A stretch of DNA of 64,000 nt, from contig NZ_UTBG01000012.1 of assembly GCF_900580675.1 (NCBI RefSeq), positions 1-64,000 on the forward strand, in the 5' to 3' direction. A program made the translations under genes and the position numbers. The notes under the pieces are model-generated. The model worked only from the letters and a program-made list of their open reading frames with translations. It ran no database searches and was not told the origin of the DNA. How positions within the stretch are numbered: the stretch's first letter is position 1; each line of letters starts with the position of its first letter. The DNA is from Pseudomonas viridiflava. Its GTDB lineage: Bacteria > Pseudomonadota > Gammaproteobacteria > Pseudomonadales > Pseudomonadaceae. This document shows, in pieces, positions 1 through 8,225 of the stretch.

Positions 1-115
1 GTTTTCGGGCACACCGAGCCGGAGGCGAGGTGCCGAGTGGTGGGGCAAGAGCCCTTTGGTTACTTTGGGGCTCTTTTCCAAAGTGACTCGCCGTAAGGGC
101 GAAACCAATACCCGC
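1..115. repeat. Intergenic repeat with hairpin-forming core
   Basis: No gene is visible here. The core holds a perfect inverted repeat, AAGAGCCC at 47-54 and GGGCTCTT at 68-75. A second, competing pairing is possible between the GGTTACTTTGG stretch at about 59-69 and CCAAAGTGACT at about 78-88. From general familiarity this block (the 'ccctttggttactttgggg' theme followed by 'ccaaagtgactcgcc') recurs between genes in fluorescent pseudomonads and is sometimes miscalled as a short protein. Only one copy is present in this window, so its repeat status is recalled, not shown. Confidence 0.5.
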
Positions 116-154
116 CATCACCCCAATAACGGATATGCCCCCCATCACCCGCCA

Positions 155-198
155 TAAAAAAAGGCGCAACCCCCATCAGAGAACGCGCCTTCTTTTTC
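155..198 (-). terminator. Rho-independent terminator after pitA
   Basis: On the minus strand an AGGCGC arm and a GCGCCT arm are separated by a loop of about 17 nt and followed by a run of seven T. It lies directly downstream of the minus-strand phosphate permease stop codon, as expected for its intrinsic terminator. Confidence 0.7.
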
Positions 199-210
199 AG
201 CCGCAGCCTA

Positions 211-1686
211 TCAGCTACCCAACGCCTTGGAAGCCAACCAGAACAACCCGGCCGACAGGCCCACGGTCGCCGGCAAGGTCAGCACCCAGGCCATCAGAAT
301 GGTCTTCACCGTGCCGCCCTGCAACCCGCTCTTGTTGGCGACCATGGTCCCGGCCACACCCGACGACAACACATGGGTGGTCGACACCGGCAGGCTGAAG
401 ATGTTGGCCAGGCCAATCATGCTCGCCGTGGTGATCTGCGCCGACATGCCCTGGGCGTACGTCATGCCCTGCTTGCCGATCTTCTCACCGATGGTCAGTA
501 CCACGCGCTTCCAGCCCACCATGGTGCCCAGGCCAAGAGCCAGGGCGACCGCGAGGATTACCCAGAACGGTGCGTATTCGGTGGTGGCGGTCAGGTCTTT
601 GCGCAGCTTGTCCAGGTCGGACTTCTCACGCGCATCCAAGCCTGGCAACTTGCCGACTTTCTTCGCGGTGTCATCCAGGCAGAGCAGGTAGCGACGGACT
701 TCAATGCGCTGGTCAGACGTCAGCGAGTGATAGTCGGACACGCCCTTCAAGGTATCGACCAGCGCATTGATGGTCGGCTCGGTCTGCTGCGGGCTGCATT
801 GGAACTTGCCCGGCAAATCGTCCTTCACGCTTTTACCCAAGGCCAGGAACTCGCCCAAGGTTGCATTGTTACGCTGGTAGAACTGGCTCAAGTGCACCGT
901 AGCGTCGCGGGTACGTTCGATCTGGTAAGTGGTGCTGCCCAGGTCGAGTACGAACTGCGCCGGCACGATACCGATCAGCACCAGCATGATCAGGCCGATA
1001 CCTTTCTGACCATCGTTGGAACCGTGCACGAAGCTCACGGCCATGGCGGAAATCACCAGGACCAGGCGGTTCCAGAACGGCGGGTGCTTTTTATCGTCAA
1101 GCTTGCGCCGCTGGTCCGGGGTCTTGTGCATCTTCGACAGCGGGCGCCACCATTTCAGGCCGAGCAGCACCAGGGCTGCGACCGCGAAACCGGCCATCGG
1201 CGAGAACACCAGGGAAGCACCGATATCGATCGCTTTCTGCCAGTTCACACCGTCAGCCAGGGGGATATCGTTGATCAGGGCATTGGCCAGGCCGACCCCG
1301 AGGATCGAGCCGATCAGGGTGTGGGAGCTGGACGCGGGGATACCGAAGTACCAGGTGCCGAGGTTCCAGGTGATCGCCGCCGCCAACAAAGAGAAGACCA
1401 TCGCCAGACCATGGCCGGTGTTCACATTGATCAGCAACTCCACCGGCAGCAAATGCACGATGGCGTAGGCGACACCCACACCACCGAGCAACACGCCGAG
1501 GAAGTTGAACACCCCGGAGAAAAACACGGCCAGGTGCGGCGGCATGGCTTTGGTATAGATGACTGTGGCCACCGCGTTAGCGGTGTCATGAAAGCCATTG
1601 ATGAACTCGAAGGCGAGGACAAAGGCAAGGGCGAGCAACAGGCTCACGAGAACCCAAGCATCCAGTCCGCTGAATAAATCGATCAT
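211..1686 (-). CDS. pitA: PiT-family inorganic phosphate transporter
   Basis: This is a 491-residue inner membrane permease of the PiT family, which imports inorganic phosphate (often as a metal-phosphate complex) with protons or cations. The duplicated family signatures are visible: an N-terminal repeat near residues 25-40 (GFHDTANAVATVIYT) and a second one near residue 220 (SFVHGSNDGQKGIG), each followed by several hydrophobic helices. A long hydrophilic loop of about 120 residues lies between the halves, at roughly residues 250-375. The first methionine gives a normal family length. The gene stands alone on the minus strand with its own terminator. No Pho box was recognised upstream, consistent with a constitutive low-affinity system. 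Confidence 0.93.
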   Translation of the reverse strand: MIDLFSGLDAWVLVSLLLALAFVLAFEFINGFHDTANAVATVIYTKAMPPHLAVFFSGVFNFLGVLLGGVGVAYAIVHLLPVELLINVNTGHGLAMVFSLLAAAITWNLGTWYFGIPASSSHTLIGSILGVGLANALINDIPLADGVNWQKAIDIGASLVFSPMAGFAVAALVLLGLKWWRPLSKMHKTPDQRRKLDDKKHPPFWNRLVLVISAMAVSFVHGSNDGQKGIGLIMLVLIGIVPAQFVLDLGSTTYQIERTRDATVHLSQFYQRNNATLGEFLALGKSVKDDLPGKFQCSPQQTEPTINALVDTLKGVSDYHSLTSDQRIEVRRYLLCLDDTAKKVGKLPGLDAREKSDLDKLRKDLTATTEYAPFWVILAVALALGLGTMVGWKRVVLTIGEKIGKQGMTYAQGMSAQITTASMIGLANIFSLPVSTTHVLSSGVAGTMVANKSGLQGGTVKTILMAWVLTLPATVGLSAGLFWLASKALGS

Positions 1687-1998
1687 GAAGGTTTTCTGAC
1701 CCGGTCGTAAGGGGGCGCGATTATGCCAGAAAACCTCAGAAATCGATGCACTAGCTGCTCATCGGTAACAATCTTCTATAAGAAGTCATGTGGGAAAGGC
1801 GTGCATCCCAGGGTTTTCGGGGCTTTGGCAAGTCTTTGATTTATAAAGCGGAGCGCGCGCGCGAAGAGGTTTATCGCTAAAACGGCGCATCTGAAACATT
1901 TGTATGAAATTTCGTTGGATGCAGTGAGATGCGAGCTTGTCGACCGCTAGCCATATGCCAGCAGTCGAAGCGAAACCCTCAGGCTCGGGCCGAAGCGC
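1687..1998. other. Intergenic region upstream of pitA
   Basis: This 312-base gap holds no convincing gene. It must carry the pitA promoter. The only unusual local feature is an 11-base alternating GC tract at 1853-1863. I see no clear terminator hairpin or known operator. Confidence 0.5.
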
Positions 1999-2199
1999 TT
2001 ATGGCTCTTCGGCTTTGAGTTCCTGTTCAATCTTCTGGATTTCCTGGGCAAATGCCTGGTCAAGCAAGCTGGCTCGCTTGCGCCATGGTTTGCGCTCAGG
2101 TTCTGGCTGGGCGGCGTAGGTGGTGACTTCCCCGCCGTAAACGTCCTTGTAACGTTGCTCCTGGCGCTCAAGTTCCGCGCGCAGTTCATCTTTTGTCAC
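1999..2199 (-). CDS. Small conserved hypothetical protein
   Basis: A 66-residue charged, mostly helical protein of unknown function. It starts with GTG at 2199, preceded on its strand by an AGGT core about seven bases upstream; this gives the start [10 protein letters not shown]. The sequence is rich in Glu, Lys, Arg and Gln, has no cysteine and no signal peptide, and the last 25 residues look like a short amphipathic helix. It looks like one of the small soluble proteins commonly left as hypothetical in Pseudomonas genomes. The compact reading frame, plausible ribosome site and codon usage like the neighbours argue that it is real. No role can be inferred from the flanking pitA and pcaR genes. 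Confidence 0.6.
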   Translation of the reverse strand: MTKDELRAELERQEQRYKDVYGGEVTTYAAQPEPERKPWRKRASLLDQAFAQEIQKIEQELKAEEP

Positions 2200-2620
2200 A
2201 TCGTTACCTAATTGAGTTGAGTGTTATTAAGTTGCAGTGCCAAGCCTGAACGCCGCCCTCGGCCGGTTCACAATTGAACGATTAAAACCTTCAAGTTTGA
2301 AAGGCGCATGTGGACATTTATCAGGGCGCACAGTTGAGGCAAGTAGTTATGCATCGACAATGCACGGCGGGTGCATCACCCGGGGCGCTCAGGCCCCGGA
2401 GCAGAACCGGGCAGGCTTTTGCGCAGCTGCATTATAGCGAGGCATTCAGATAACACTATCGGCATAAAGTAAAAAACATCAACGTTGTGTGAGGGTGTTG
2501 TTACACGGGAACGTCAGTCTTTGTGGGAATGCTGGCGTCATTAGTTCCACGCAAACTTCAGTCTGATAAAACGCCGTTGTAACTATGCCGGCGTTCACCA
2601 CAGGCGCCGCAGGCTGCCGG
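2200..2620. other. Intergenic region with nested hairpin
   Basis: No supported gene. A strong hairpin has perfect 7-bp arms CCGGGGC (2380-2386) and GCCCCGG (2393-2399). Immediately before it is a palindrome GGGTG-CAT-CACCC (about 2369-2381) that shares bases with the first arm, so the two structures are mutually exclusive. The segment could be the leader of the minus-strand 66-residue gene or the far upstream region of pcaR. There is no T-run that would make it a clear terminator. Confidence 0.4.
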
Positions 2621-2621
2621 T

Positions 2622-2655
2622 TTGCGATAATCGAATGACCGTCCGATAATCGCCC
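2622..2655 (+). promoter_or_regulatory. Paired PcaR-type boxes upstream of pcaR
   Basis: Two copies of a CGATAATCG-centred element lie upstream of pcaR: TTGCGATAATCGAAT (2622-2636) and GTCCGATAATCGCCC (2641-2655), start to start 19 bp. They resemble the 15-bp PcaR recognition sequence known from the P. putida pcaI promoter, recalled as GTTCGATAATCGCAC. The second box matches 13 of 15 positions. The placement about 100 bp before the pcaR start codon suggests autoregulation, which is an inference. Confidence 0.7.
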
Positions 2656-2751
2656 AATGTTCTCGGCCCTGCCTTGTGCAACCCGGCCGACGCGGCTTGT
2701 AATAGCCGCCAAACCTCCCCTGTGGTTGACAATAAGAGAAAGGATCCCGAC

Positions 2752-3594
2752 ATGAACGATCAATTGCGCAACTCTTTCGCGTCAGTGGCGCCGCCGATCG
2801 TTGCCTCACCGGCCAAGCGTATCCAGGCGTTTACCGGTGATCCGGACTTCATGACCTCCCTGGCCCGCGGCCTGGCCGTGGTGCAGGCGTTCCAGGAGCG
2901 CAAGCGCCACCTGACCATCGCCCAGATCAGCCACCGTACCGAAATCCCCCGCGCCGCCGTACGCCGTTGTCTGCACACCCTGATCAAGCTGGGGTACGCG
3001 ACCACCGACGGCCGCACGTATTCGCTGTTGCCCAAAGTGCTGACCCTCGGCCACGCCTATTTGTCGTCCACGCCACTCGCCGTGTCGGCCCAGCCTTACC
3101 TGGACCGCATGAGCGAGCAACTTCACGAAGCCTGCAACATGGCCACGCTCGAAGGCGACGACATCCTGTATATCGCGCGTTCGGCCACTACCCAGCGCCT
3201 GATTTCCGTGGACTTGTCAGTAGGCGGGCGTTTGCCGGCGTATTGCACCTCCATGGGCCGCATCCTGCTCGCGGCACTGGACGACGCCTCGCTGCAGGAT
3301 TACCTCGACCACGCCGAATTGCACACCAAGACCAGCCGCACGCTGACCACCCGCGAAGCCTTGTTCGAATGCCTGCAACAAGTGCGTCAGCAGGGCTGGT
3401 GCATCGTCGATCAGGAACTGGAACAAGGCCTGCGCTCCATCGCCGTGCCGGTGTACGACGCGTCCGGCCAGGTATTGGCGGCGCTGAATGTGAGCACCCA
3501 CGCCGGCCGGGTCAGCCGCAGTGAGCTGGAGCAGCGCTTCCTGCCAAGCATGCTCAGTGCCAGCCGTGAGTTGAGTGCGCAGTTGTTTGCCTAA
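2752..3594 (+). CDS. pcaR: IclR-family regulator PcaR of the pca regulon
   Basis: PcaR activates the beta-ketoadipate pathway genes in response to beta-ketoadipate. The protein has 280 residues: an N-terminal winged helix-turn-helix (roughly residues 25-85, including LTIAQISHRTEIPRAAVRRC) and a C-terminal IclR effector domain with the usual YIARS and GRILLAAL-like stretches. The start was set at 2752, MNDQLRNSF, because AGAAAGGA lies just upstream; an in-frame ATG at 2674 would add 26 non-conserved residues and lies within 20 bp of the operator boxes. It heads the cluster pcaR-pcaK-pcaIJFHG-pcaTBDC on the same strand. Paired PcaR-type boxes precede both this gene and pcaI, which fits autoregulation and control of the catabolic operon. 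Confidence 0.92.
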   Translation: MNDQLRNSFASVAPPIVASPAKRIQAFTGDPDFMTSLARGLAVVQAFQERKRHLTIAQISHRTEIPRAAVRRCLHTLIKLGYATTDGRTYSLLPKVLTLGHAYLSSTPLAVSAQPYLDRMSEQLHEACNMATLEGDDILYIARSATTQRLISVDLSVGGRLPAYCTSMGRILLAALDDASLQDYLDHAELHTKTSRTLTTREALFECLQQVRQQGWCIVDQELEQGLRSIAVPVYDASGQVLAALNVSTHAGRVSRSELEQRFLPSMLSASRELSAQLFA

Positions 3595-3733
3595 GTGTTC
3601 GCTGATCGCACAGATCCCGGCTGGATGAATTGACGATGTTTCCCCCGTCTTATTACTGTGCGGCAGCGCCTTGGCGCCCAATAATAACGACGACCTCAGG
3701 CCGTCAGCCCGCCATCGGTGTGGAATAAAAATA

Positions 3734-5074
3734 ATGAATCAGCCTTCTGTCGGTACCACGCTGGACGTCCAGTCCTTTATCAACGCGCAACCGCTGTCAC
3801 GCTATCAGTGGCGTGTGGTGATCCTGTGTTTCCTGATTGTTTTCCTCGATGGCCTCGACACGGCGGCCATGGGCTTTATCGCGCCTGCGCTGTCGCAGGA
3901 TTGGGGCATCGACCGCGCCAGCCTCGGCCCGGTGATGAGCGCCGCATTGATCGGCATGGTGTTCGGCGCCCTGGGGTCCGGGCCTCTGGCTGACCGGTTT
4001 GGGCGCAAAGTAGTGTTGGTTGGCGCGGTGCTGGTGTTTGGCGCGTTCAGCCTGGCCTCGGCCTACAGCAGCAATGTCGACCAACTGCTGGTACTGCGCT
4101 TTCTCACCGGGCTGGGCCTGGGCGCCGGCATGCCGAATGCCACGACCCTGCTCTCGGAATACACCCCCGAACGCCACAAGTCCCTGCTGGTGACCAGCAT
4201 GTTCTGTGGTTTCAACCTGGGCATGGCGGGGGGCGGGTTTATCTCCGCCAAGCTGATCCCGGCGTTCGGCTGGCACAGCCTGTTGATGATCGGCGGCATC
4301 CTGCCGTTGATCCTGGCGGTGGTGCTGCTGGTGTGGCTGCCGGAATCGGCGCGGTTCCTGGTCGTGCGCAATCGCGGCACCGACAAGGTGCGTAAGACTC
4401 TGTCTCCGATTGAGCCCACGATAGTCGCCCAGGCCAGCGGCTTCAGTGTGCCGGAGCAACAAACCGTCAAGGCGCGCAATGTGTTCGCGGTGATCTTCTC
4501 CGGCACCTACAGCGCCGGCACCTTACTGCTGTGGCTGACTTACTTCATGGGCCTGGTGATTGTGTACCTGCTGACCAGTTGGCTGCCGACCCTGATGCGC
4601 GACAGCGGCGCGAGCATGGAGCAGGCAGCGTTTATCGGCGCGCTGTTCCAGTTTGGTGGCGTATTGAGTGCCGTCGGCGTGGGATGGGCGATGGACCGGT
4701 TCAACCCCCACAAGGTCATCGGCACTTTCTACCTGCTGGCCGGGGTGTTTGCCTACGCGGTAGGGCAGAGCCTGGGCAATATCACCCTGCTGGCGACCTT
4801 GGTGTTGGTCGCCGGGATGTGCGTCAACGGCGCGCAGTCGGCAATGCCATCCCTGGCAGCACGCTTCTACCCGACCCAGGGCCGCGCCACCGGCGTGTCG
4901 TGGATGCTCGGCATTGGCCGCTTTGGCGCGATCCTCGGCGCATGGATGGGCGCCACCTTGCTCGGCCTTGGCTGGAACTTCGAGCAGGTGCTGACGGCGC
5001 TGGTGATCCCGGCCGCCCTGGCCACGGCTGCCGTGGTGATCAAAGGCATGGTCAGCCACGCAGACGCGACCTGA
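3734..5074 (+). CDS. pcaK: MFS aromatic acid transporter PcaK
   Basis: A 446-residue major facilitator of the aromatic acid:H+ symporter family. PcaK imports 4-hydroxybenzoate and protocatechuate. Twelve hydrophobic segments are evident, with the cytoplasmic loop motif between helices 2 and 3 (GPLADRFGRKVV, about residue 85) and the helix 1 signature DGLDTAAMGFIAPAL around residues 40-55, which holds the acidic residue typical of this subfamily. The start at 3734 (MNQPSVGTTLDVQ) matches the normal PcaK N-terminus; the in-frame ATG at 3671 adds 21 unlikely residues. It lies 139 bp after pcaR on the same strand, before the catabolic genes. No PcaR box was recognised in front of it, so it may be cotranscribed with pcaR or use another promoter. 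Confidence 0.9.
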   Translation: MNQPSVGTTLDVQSFINAQPLSRYQWRVVILCFLIVFLDGLDTAAMGFIAPALSQDWGIDRASLGPVMSAALIGMVFGALGSGPLADRFGRKVVLVGAVLVFGAFSLASAYSSNVDQLLVLRFLTGLGLGAGMPNATTLLSEYTPERHKSLLVTSMFCGFNLGMAGGGFISAKLIPAFGWHSLLMIGGILPLILAVVLLVWLPESARFLVVRNRGTDKVRKTLSPIEPTIVAQASGFSVPEQQTVKARNVFAVIFSGTYSAGTLLLWLTYFMGLVIVYLLTSWLPTLMRDSGASMEQAAFIGALFQFGGVLSAVGVGWAMDRFNPHKVIGTFYLLAGVFAYAVGQSLGNITLLATLVLVAGMCVNGAQSAMPSLAARFYPTQGRATGVSWMLGIGRFGAILGAWMGATLLGLGWNFEQVLTALVIPAALATAAVVIKGMVSHADAT

Positions 5075-5106
5075 GCCGTGATCCGATTTCCTGGCTGCAG
5101 GGAATG

Positions 5107-5195
5107 TGTGGGAGCGGGCTTGCTCGCGAATGCGTTGGGTCAGTTAATACTTCTGTGACTGATCCACCGCTTTCGCGAGCAAGCCCGCTCCCACA
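5107..5195. repeat. REPIN: inverted pair of REP sequences
   Basis: Two 24-base arms are exact reverse complements: 5107-5130 (begins TGTGGGAGCGGGCTTGCTCG) and 5172-5195. They flank a 41-base centre. Each arm also contains its own imperfect palindrome around GCGGGCTTGCTCGC. The same arms recur at 27951-28039 and in degenerate form elsewhere in this window. This is the standard form of REPIN elements mobilised in trans by RAYT transposases in fluorescent pseudomonads; no RAYT gene is in this window. Confidence 0.9.
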
Positions 5196-5252
5196 TTGAC
5201 TGTGCGTACGGTTGAGAGCTGTATTCCAAGAAGATTAGCAAGGTAACAATGC

Positions 5253-5286
5253 GTTCGATAATCGAACACTGTGTCGATTATCGGAT
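5253..5286 (+). promoter_or_regulatory. Paired PcaR boxes in the pcaI promoter
   Basis: GTTCGATAATCGAAC (5253-5267) is a near-perfect palindrome and matches 14 of 15 positions of the recalled P. putida PcaR site. A second, weaker copy TGTCGATTATCGGAT occupies 5272-5286, again offset by 19 bp. In P. putida, PcaR is known to contact both the -35 and -10 elements of pcaI. The same geometry fits here, since TTCGAT (5254) and GATTAT (5276) are 16 bp apart and could be those elements. The transcript would carry a leader of about 85 bases before pcaI. Confidence 0.8.
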
Positions 5287-5372
5287 TGTTTGGCTCAATC
5301 CCCCGGCTTAATCTTCAAGCACTTCGGCGCCACCTCAGCGCCTTTTTCGATCCACACCGGGAGCCCAACCCC

Positions 5373-6230
5373 ATGGCTGAAATTCTCGCGCTGCGTGACG
5401 CGGTGAAGCAATTCGTGAACGACGGCGATACCGTCGCACTGGAAGGCTTCACCCACCTGATCCCTACGGCAGCGGGTCATGAAATCATTCGTCAGGGCAA
5501 GAAAGACCTGACGCTGGTGCGTATGACGCCTGACCTGATCTACGACCAGTTGATCGGTGCCGGCTGCGCCCGCAAGTTGATTTTCTCCTGGGGCGGCAAC
5601 CCGGGTGTCGGCTCCCTGCATCGCCTGCGTGACGCGGTCGAGAAACAATGGCCGCAGCCGCTGGAAATCGAAGAACACAGCCACGCCGACCTGGCCAATG
5701 CCTACGTCGCCGGTGCCTCGGGCCTGCCGTTCGCGGTGCTGCGTGCCTACGCCGGTTCGGACCTGCCCAAGGTCAACCCGCTGATCAAGACCGTGACCTG
5801 CCCCTTCACCGGCGAAGTGCTGGCGGCGGTGCCGTCGGTGCGCCCGGACATCACTGTGATCCACGCGCAAAAGGCCGATCGCAAGGGCAACGTATTGCTC
5901 TGGGGCATTCTCGGTGTGCAGAAAGAGGCGGCGTTGGCGGCCAAGCGCTGCATCGTCACCGTCGAGGAAATCGTCGATGACCTGAACGCGCCGATGAACA
6001 GCTGCGTGCTGCCGACCTGGGCCCTGACGGCGGTGTGTCACGTACCCGGTGGCGCGCACCCGTCCTACGCCCATGGCTACAACGAACGCGATAACCGTTT
6101 CTATCAGGCGTGGGACCCGATCGCCCGCGACCGTGGGACCTTTACCGCCTGGATCGACGAATACATCCACGGCACTGCCGACTTCAGTGAATTCCAGGCC
6201 AAACTGGCCAGCGCGCAGGAGGCCAAATAA
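5373..6230 (+). CDS. pcaI: 3-oxoadipate CoA-transferase subunit A (PcaI)
   Basis: PcaI and PcaJ form the succinyl-CoA:3-oxoadipate CoA-transferase, which activates beta-ketoadipate to beta-ketoadipyl-CoA, the penultimate step of the pathway. This subunit has 285 residues and is a family I CoA-transferase alpha chain; it shows the GFTHLIPTAAGHEIIRQG segment (about residues 29-46) and the central GGNPGVGSLHR glycine-rich loop. The start is the ATG at 5373 (MAEILALRDAVKQF) behind a GGGAG sequence. A GTG further upstream at 5271 would lie inside the PcaR operator and is rejected. The stop codon overlaps the pcaJ start, so the two subunits are translationally coupled. Confidence 0.92.
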   Translation: MAEILALRDAVKQFVNDGDTVALEGFTHLIPTAAGHEIIRQGKKDLTLVRMTPDLIYDQLIGAGCARKLIFSWGGNPGVGSLHRLRDAVEKQWPQPLEIEEHSHADLANAYVAGASGLPFAVLRAYAGSDLPKVNPLIKTVTCPFTGEVLAAVPSVRPDITVIHAQKADRKGNVLLWGILGVQKEAALAAKRCIVTVEEIVDDLNAPMNSCVLPTWALTAVCHVPGGAHPSYAHGYNERDNRFYQAWDPIARDRGTFTAWIDEYIHGTADFSEFQAKLASAQEAK

Positions 6231-7009
6231 TGGCTTACTCGACCAATGAAATGATGACCGTCGCCGCCGCGCGTCGCCTCAAGAACGGCTCGGTGTGCTT
6301 TGTCGGTATCGGCTTGCCCTCCAAGGCCGCCAACCTGGCGCGCCTGACCTCGTCGCCGGATGTGGTGCTGATCTACGAATCCGGCCCGATTGGCGCCAAA
6401 CCTTCCGTGCTGCCGCTGTCGATCGGTGACGGTGAGTTGGCGGAAACCGCCGACACCGTAGTCCCGACCGGTGAGATTTTTCGCTACTGGCTGCAAGGCG
6501 GGCGCATCGACGTCGGCTTTCTCGGCGCCGCCCAGGTCGACCGCTTCGGCAATATCAACACCACCGTGGTCGGCGATTACCACCAGCCCAAGGTGCGCCT
6601 GCCGGGTGCCGGTGGCGCGCCGGAAATTGCCGGCTCGGCCAAAAGCGTGCTGATCATCCTCAAGCAGTCGTCGCGTTCGTTTGTCGACAAGCTGGACTTC
6701 ATCACCTCGGTCGGCCATGGCGAAGGCGGCGATTCGCGCAAACGCCTGGGCCTTCCGGGCGCGGGGCCTGTAGGGATTATTACCGACCTGTGCATCATGG
6801 AGCCGGAAGAGGGCACCCATGAATTCGTGGTGACTGCGCTGCACCCTGGCGTGACCCGTGAGCAAGTGGTCGCGGCCACCGGTTGGGCGATTCGTTTTGC
6901 TGACCAGGTGGCCACTACTGCTGAGCCGACCGACGTGGAACTGACCGCCTTGCGTGACCTCGAAGCCCGCACCGCCGCCGCCCACGGCCAAGCCCCCGGA
7001 GAAGCCTGA
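6230..7009 (+). CDS. pcaJ: 3-oxoadipate CoA-transferase subunit B (PcaJ)
   Basis: This is the 259-residue beta subunit of the CoA-transferase. The glutamate that forms the CoA thioester in family I enzymes is expected in the IYESGPIGA segment (about residues 48-56), where ESGPIG replaces the more usual ENG-type motif. Other family stretches visible are GFLGAAQVDRFGNINTT and the terminal domain with ITDLCIM. The ATG at 6230 overlaps the pcaI stop (TAATG) and the stop overlaps the pcaF start (TGATG), a compact I-J-F arrangement that keeps subunit amounts matched. Confidence 0.92.
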   Translation: MAYSTNEMMTVAAARRLKNGSVCFVGIGLPSKAANLARLTSSPDVVLIYESGPIGAKPSVLPLSIGDGELAETADTVVPTGEIFRYWLQGGRIDVGFLGAAQVDRFGNINTTVVGDYHQPKVRLPGAGGAPEIAGSAKSVLIILKQSSRSFVDKLDFITSVGHGEGGDSRKRLGLPGAGPVGIITDLCIMEPEEGTHEFVVTALHPGVTREQVVAATGWAIRFADQVATTAEPTDVELTALRDLEARTAAAHGQAPGEA

Positions 7010-8208
7010 TGCGCGACGTATTTATCTGTGACGCCATCCGTACGCCTATCGGCCGTTTCGGCGGTGGTTTGTCCACGGTACGCGCCGATGACCTGGCCGC
7101 ACTGCCGATCAAGGCGCTGATCGAGCGCAACCCCTCGGTGGATTGGAGCGCGGTCGACGAAGTGTTTCTCGGCTGCGCCAACCAGGCCGGTGAAGACAAC
7201 CGCAACGTGGCGCGCATGGCGCTGCTGCTGGCGGGCCTGCCGGAAAGCATTCCGGGCGTGACCCTCAACCGTTTGTGCGCCTCGGGCATGGATGCGATCG
7301 GCACCGCGTTCCGTGCCATCGCCAGTGGCGAAATGGAGCTGGCGATTGCCGGCGGCGTCGAGTCGATGTCCCGCGCGCCGTTTGTGATGGGCAAGGCCGA
7401 TGCGGCGTTTTCGCGCAACATGAAGCTGGAAGACACCACCATCGGCTGGCGCTTTATCAACCCATTGATGAAGGCGCAATACGGCGTGGATGCGATGCCG
7501 CAGACCGCCGATAACGTCGCCGACGACTACGGCGTGTCCCGCGCCGATCAGGATGCGTTCGCCCTGCGCAGCCAGCAACGCACCGCCGCCGCCCAGGCTG
7601 GCGGGTACTTCGCTGAAGAGATCGTGCCGGTGCGCGTCGCCCATAAAAAAGGCGAGACCCTGGTCGAGCGCGATGAGCATCCACGGGACACTACCCTGGA
7701 AGCCCTGGCCAAACTCAAGCCGGTCAACGGCCCGGACAAAACCGTCACCGCCGGCAATGCCTCGGGCGTGAACGACGGCGCAGCCGCGCTGATCCTGGCG
7801 TCCGCCGAAGCCGTGAAAAAACACGGCTTGACCGCCCGCGCCCGTGTTCTGGGCATGGCCAGCGCCGGTGTCGCGCCGCGTGTGATGGGCATCGGCCCGG
7901 TACCGGCGGTGCGCAAACTGGTCGAGCGCCTGGGCCTCGCGGTCACCGATTTTGACGTGATCGAACTCAACGAAGCCTTTGCCAGCCAGGGTTTGGCGGT
8001 GCTGCGCGAGTTGGGCATTGCCGATGACGCGCCGCAGGTCAACCCGAACGGTGGCGCCATCGCCCTCGGCCACCCGTTGGGCATGAGCGGCGCGCGGCTG
8101 GTATTGACCGCGCTGCACCAGTTGGAAAAAACCGGTGGCCGCAAAGGCCTGGCGACCATGTGTGTGGGCGTCGGCCAAGGCCTGGCCCTGGCGATTGAAC
8201 GCGTCTAA
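7009..8208 (+). CDS. pcaF: 3-oxoadipyl-CoA thiolase (PcaF)
   Basis: PcaF cleaves beta-ketoadipyl-CoA with free CoA to succinyl-CoA and acetyl-CoA, the last step of the pathway. The 399-residue thiolase carries all catalytic signatures: acyl-accepting Cys90 in LNRLCASGMDA, the His355 motif GGAIALGHPLG, and the second active-site Cys385 in MCVGVGQG. Length and motif spacing are normal for degradative thiolases. The ATG overlaps the pcaJ stop codon. Seventeen bases separate it from pcaH, and an AGAGGA ribosome site for pcaH lies in that gap, so the dioxygenase genes follow in the same transcript. Confidence 0.94.
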   Translation: MRDVFICDAIRTPIGRFGGGLSTVRADDLAALPIKALIERNPSVDWSAVDEVFLGCANQAGEDNRNVARMALLLAGLPESIPGVTLNRLCASGMDAIGTAFRAIASGEMELAIAGGVESMSRAPFVMGKADAAFSRNMKLEDTTIGWRFINPLMKAQYGVDAMPQTADNVADDYGVSRADQDAFALRSQQRTAAAQAGGYFAEEIVPVRVAHKKGETLVERDEHPRDTTLEALAKLKPVNGPDKTVTAGNASGVNDGAAALILASAEAVKKHGLTARARVLGMASAGVAPRVMGIGPVPAVRKLVERLGLAVTDFDVIELNEAFASQGLAVLRELGIADDAPQVNPNGGAIALGHPLGMSGARLVLTALHQLEKTGGRKGLATMCVGVGQGLALAIERV

Positions 8209-8225
8209 TAAGAGAGGATTGCTCC

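Noticed and set aside
2237..2437. Short plus-strand open frame in the pcaR upstream region
   Set aside because: No ribosome site, composition unlike a protein, and it spans the hairpin at 2380-2399.
5271..5372. Extended start of pcaI at GTG 5271
   Set aside because: It would place the first codons inside the PcaR operator and add 34 residues not found in the family.
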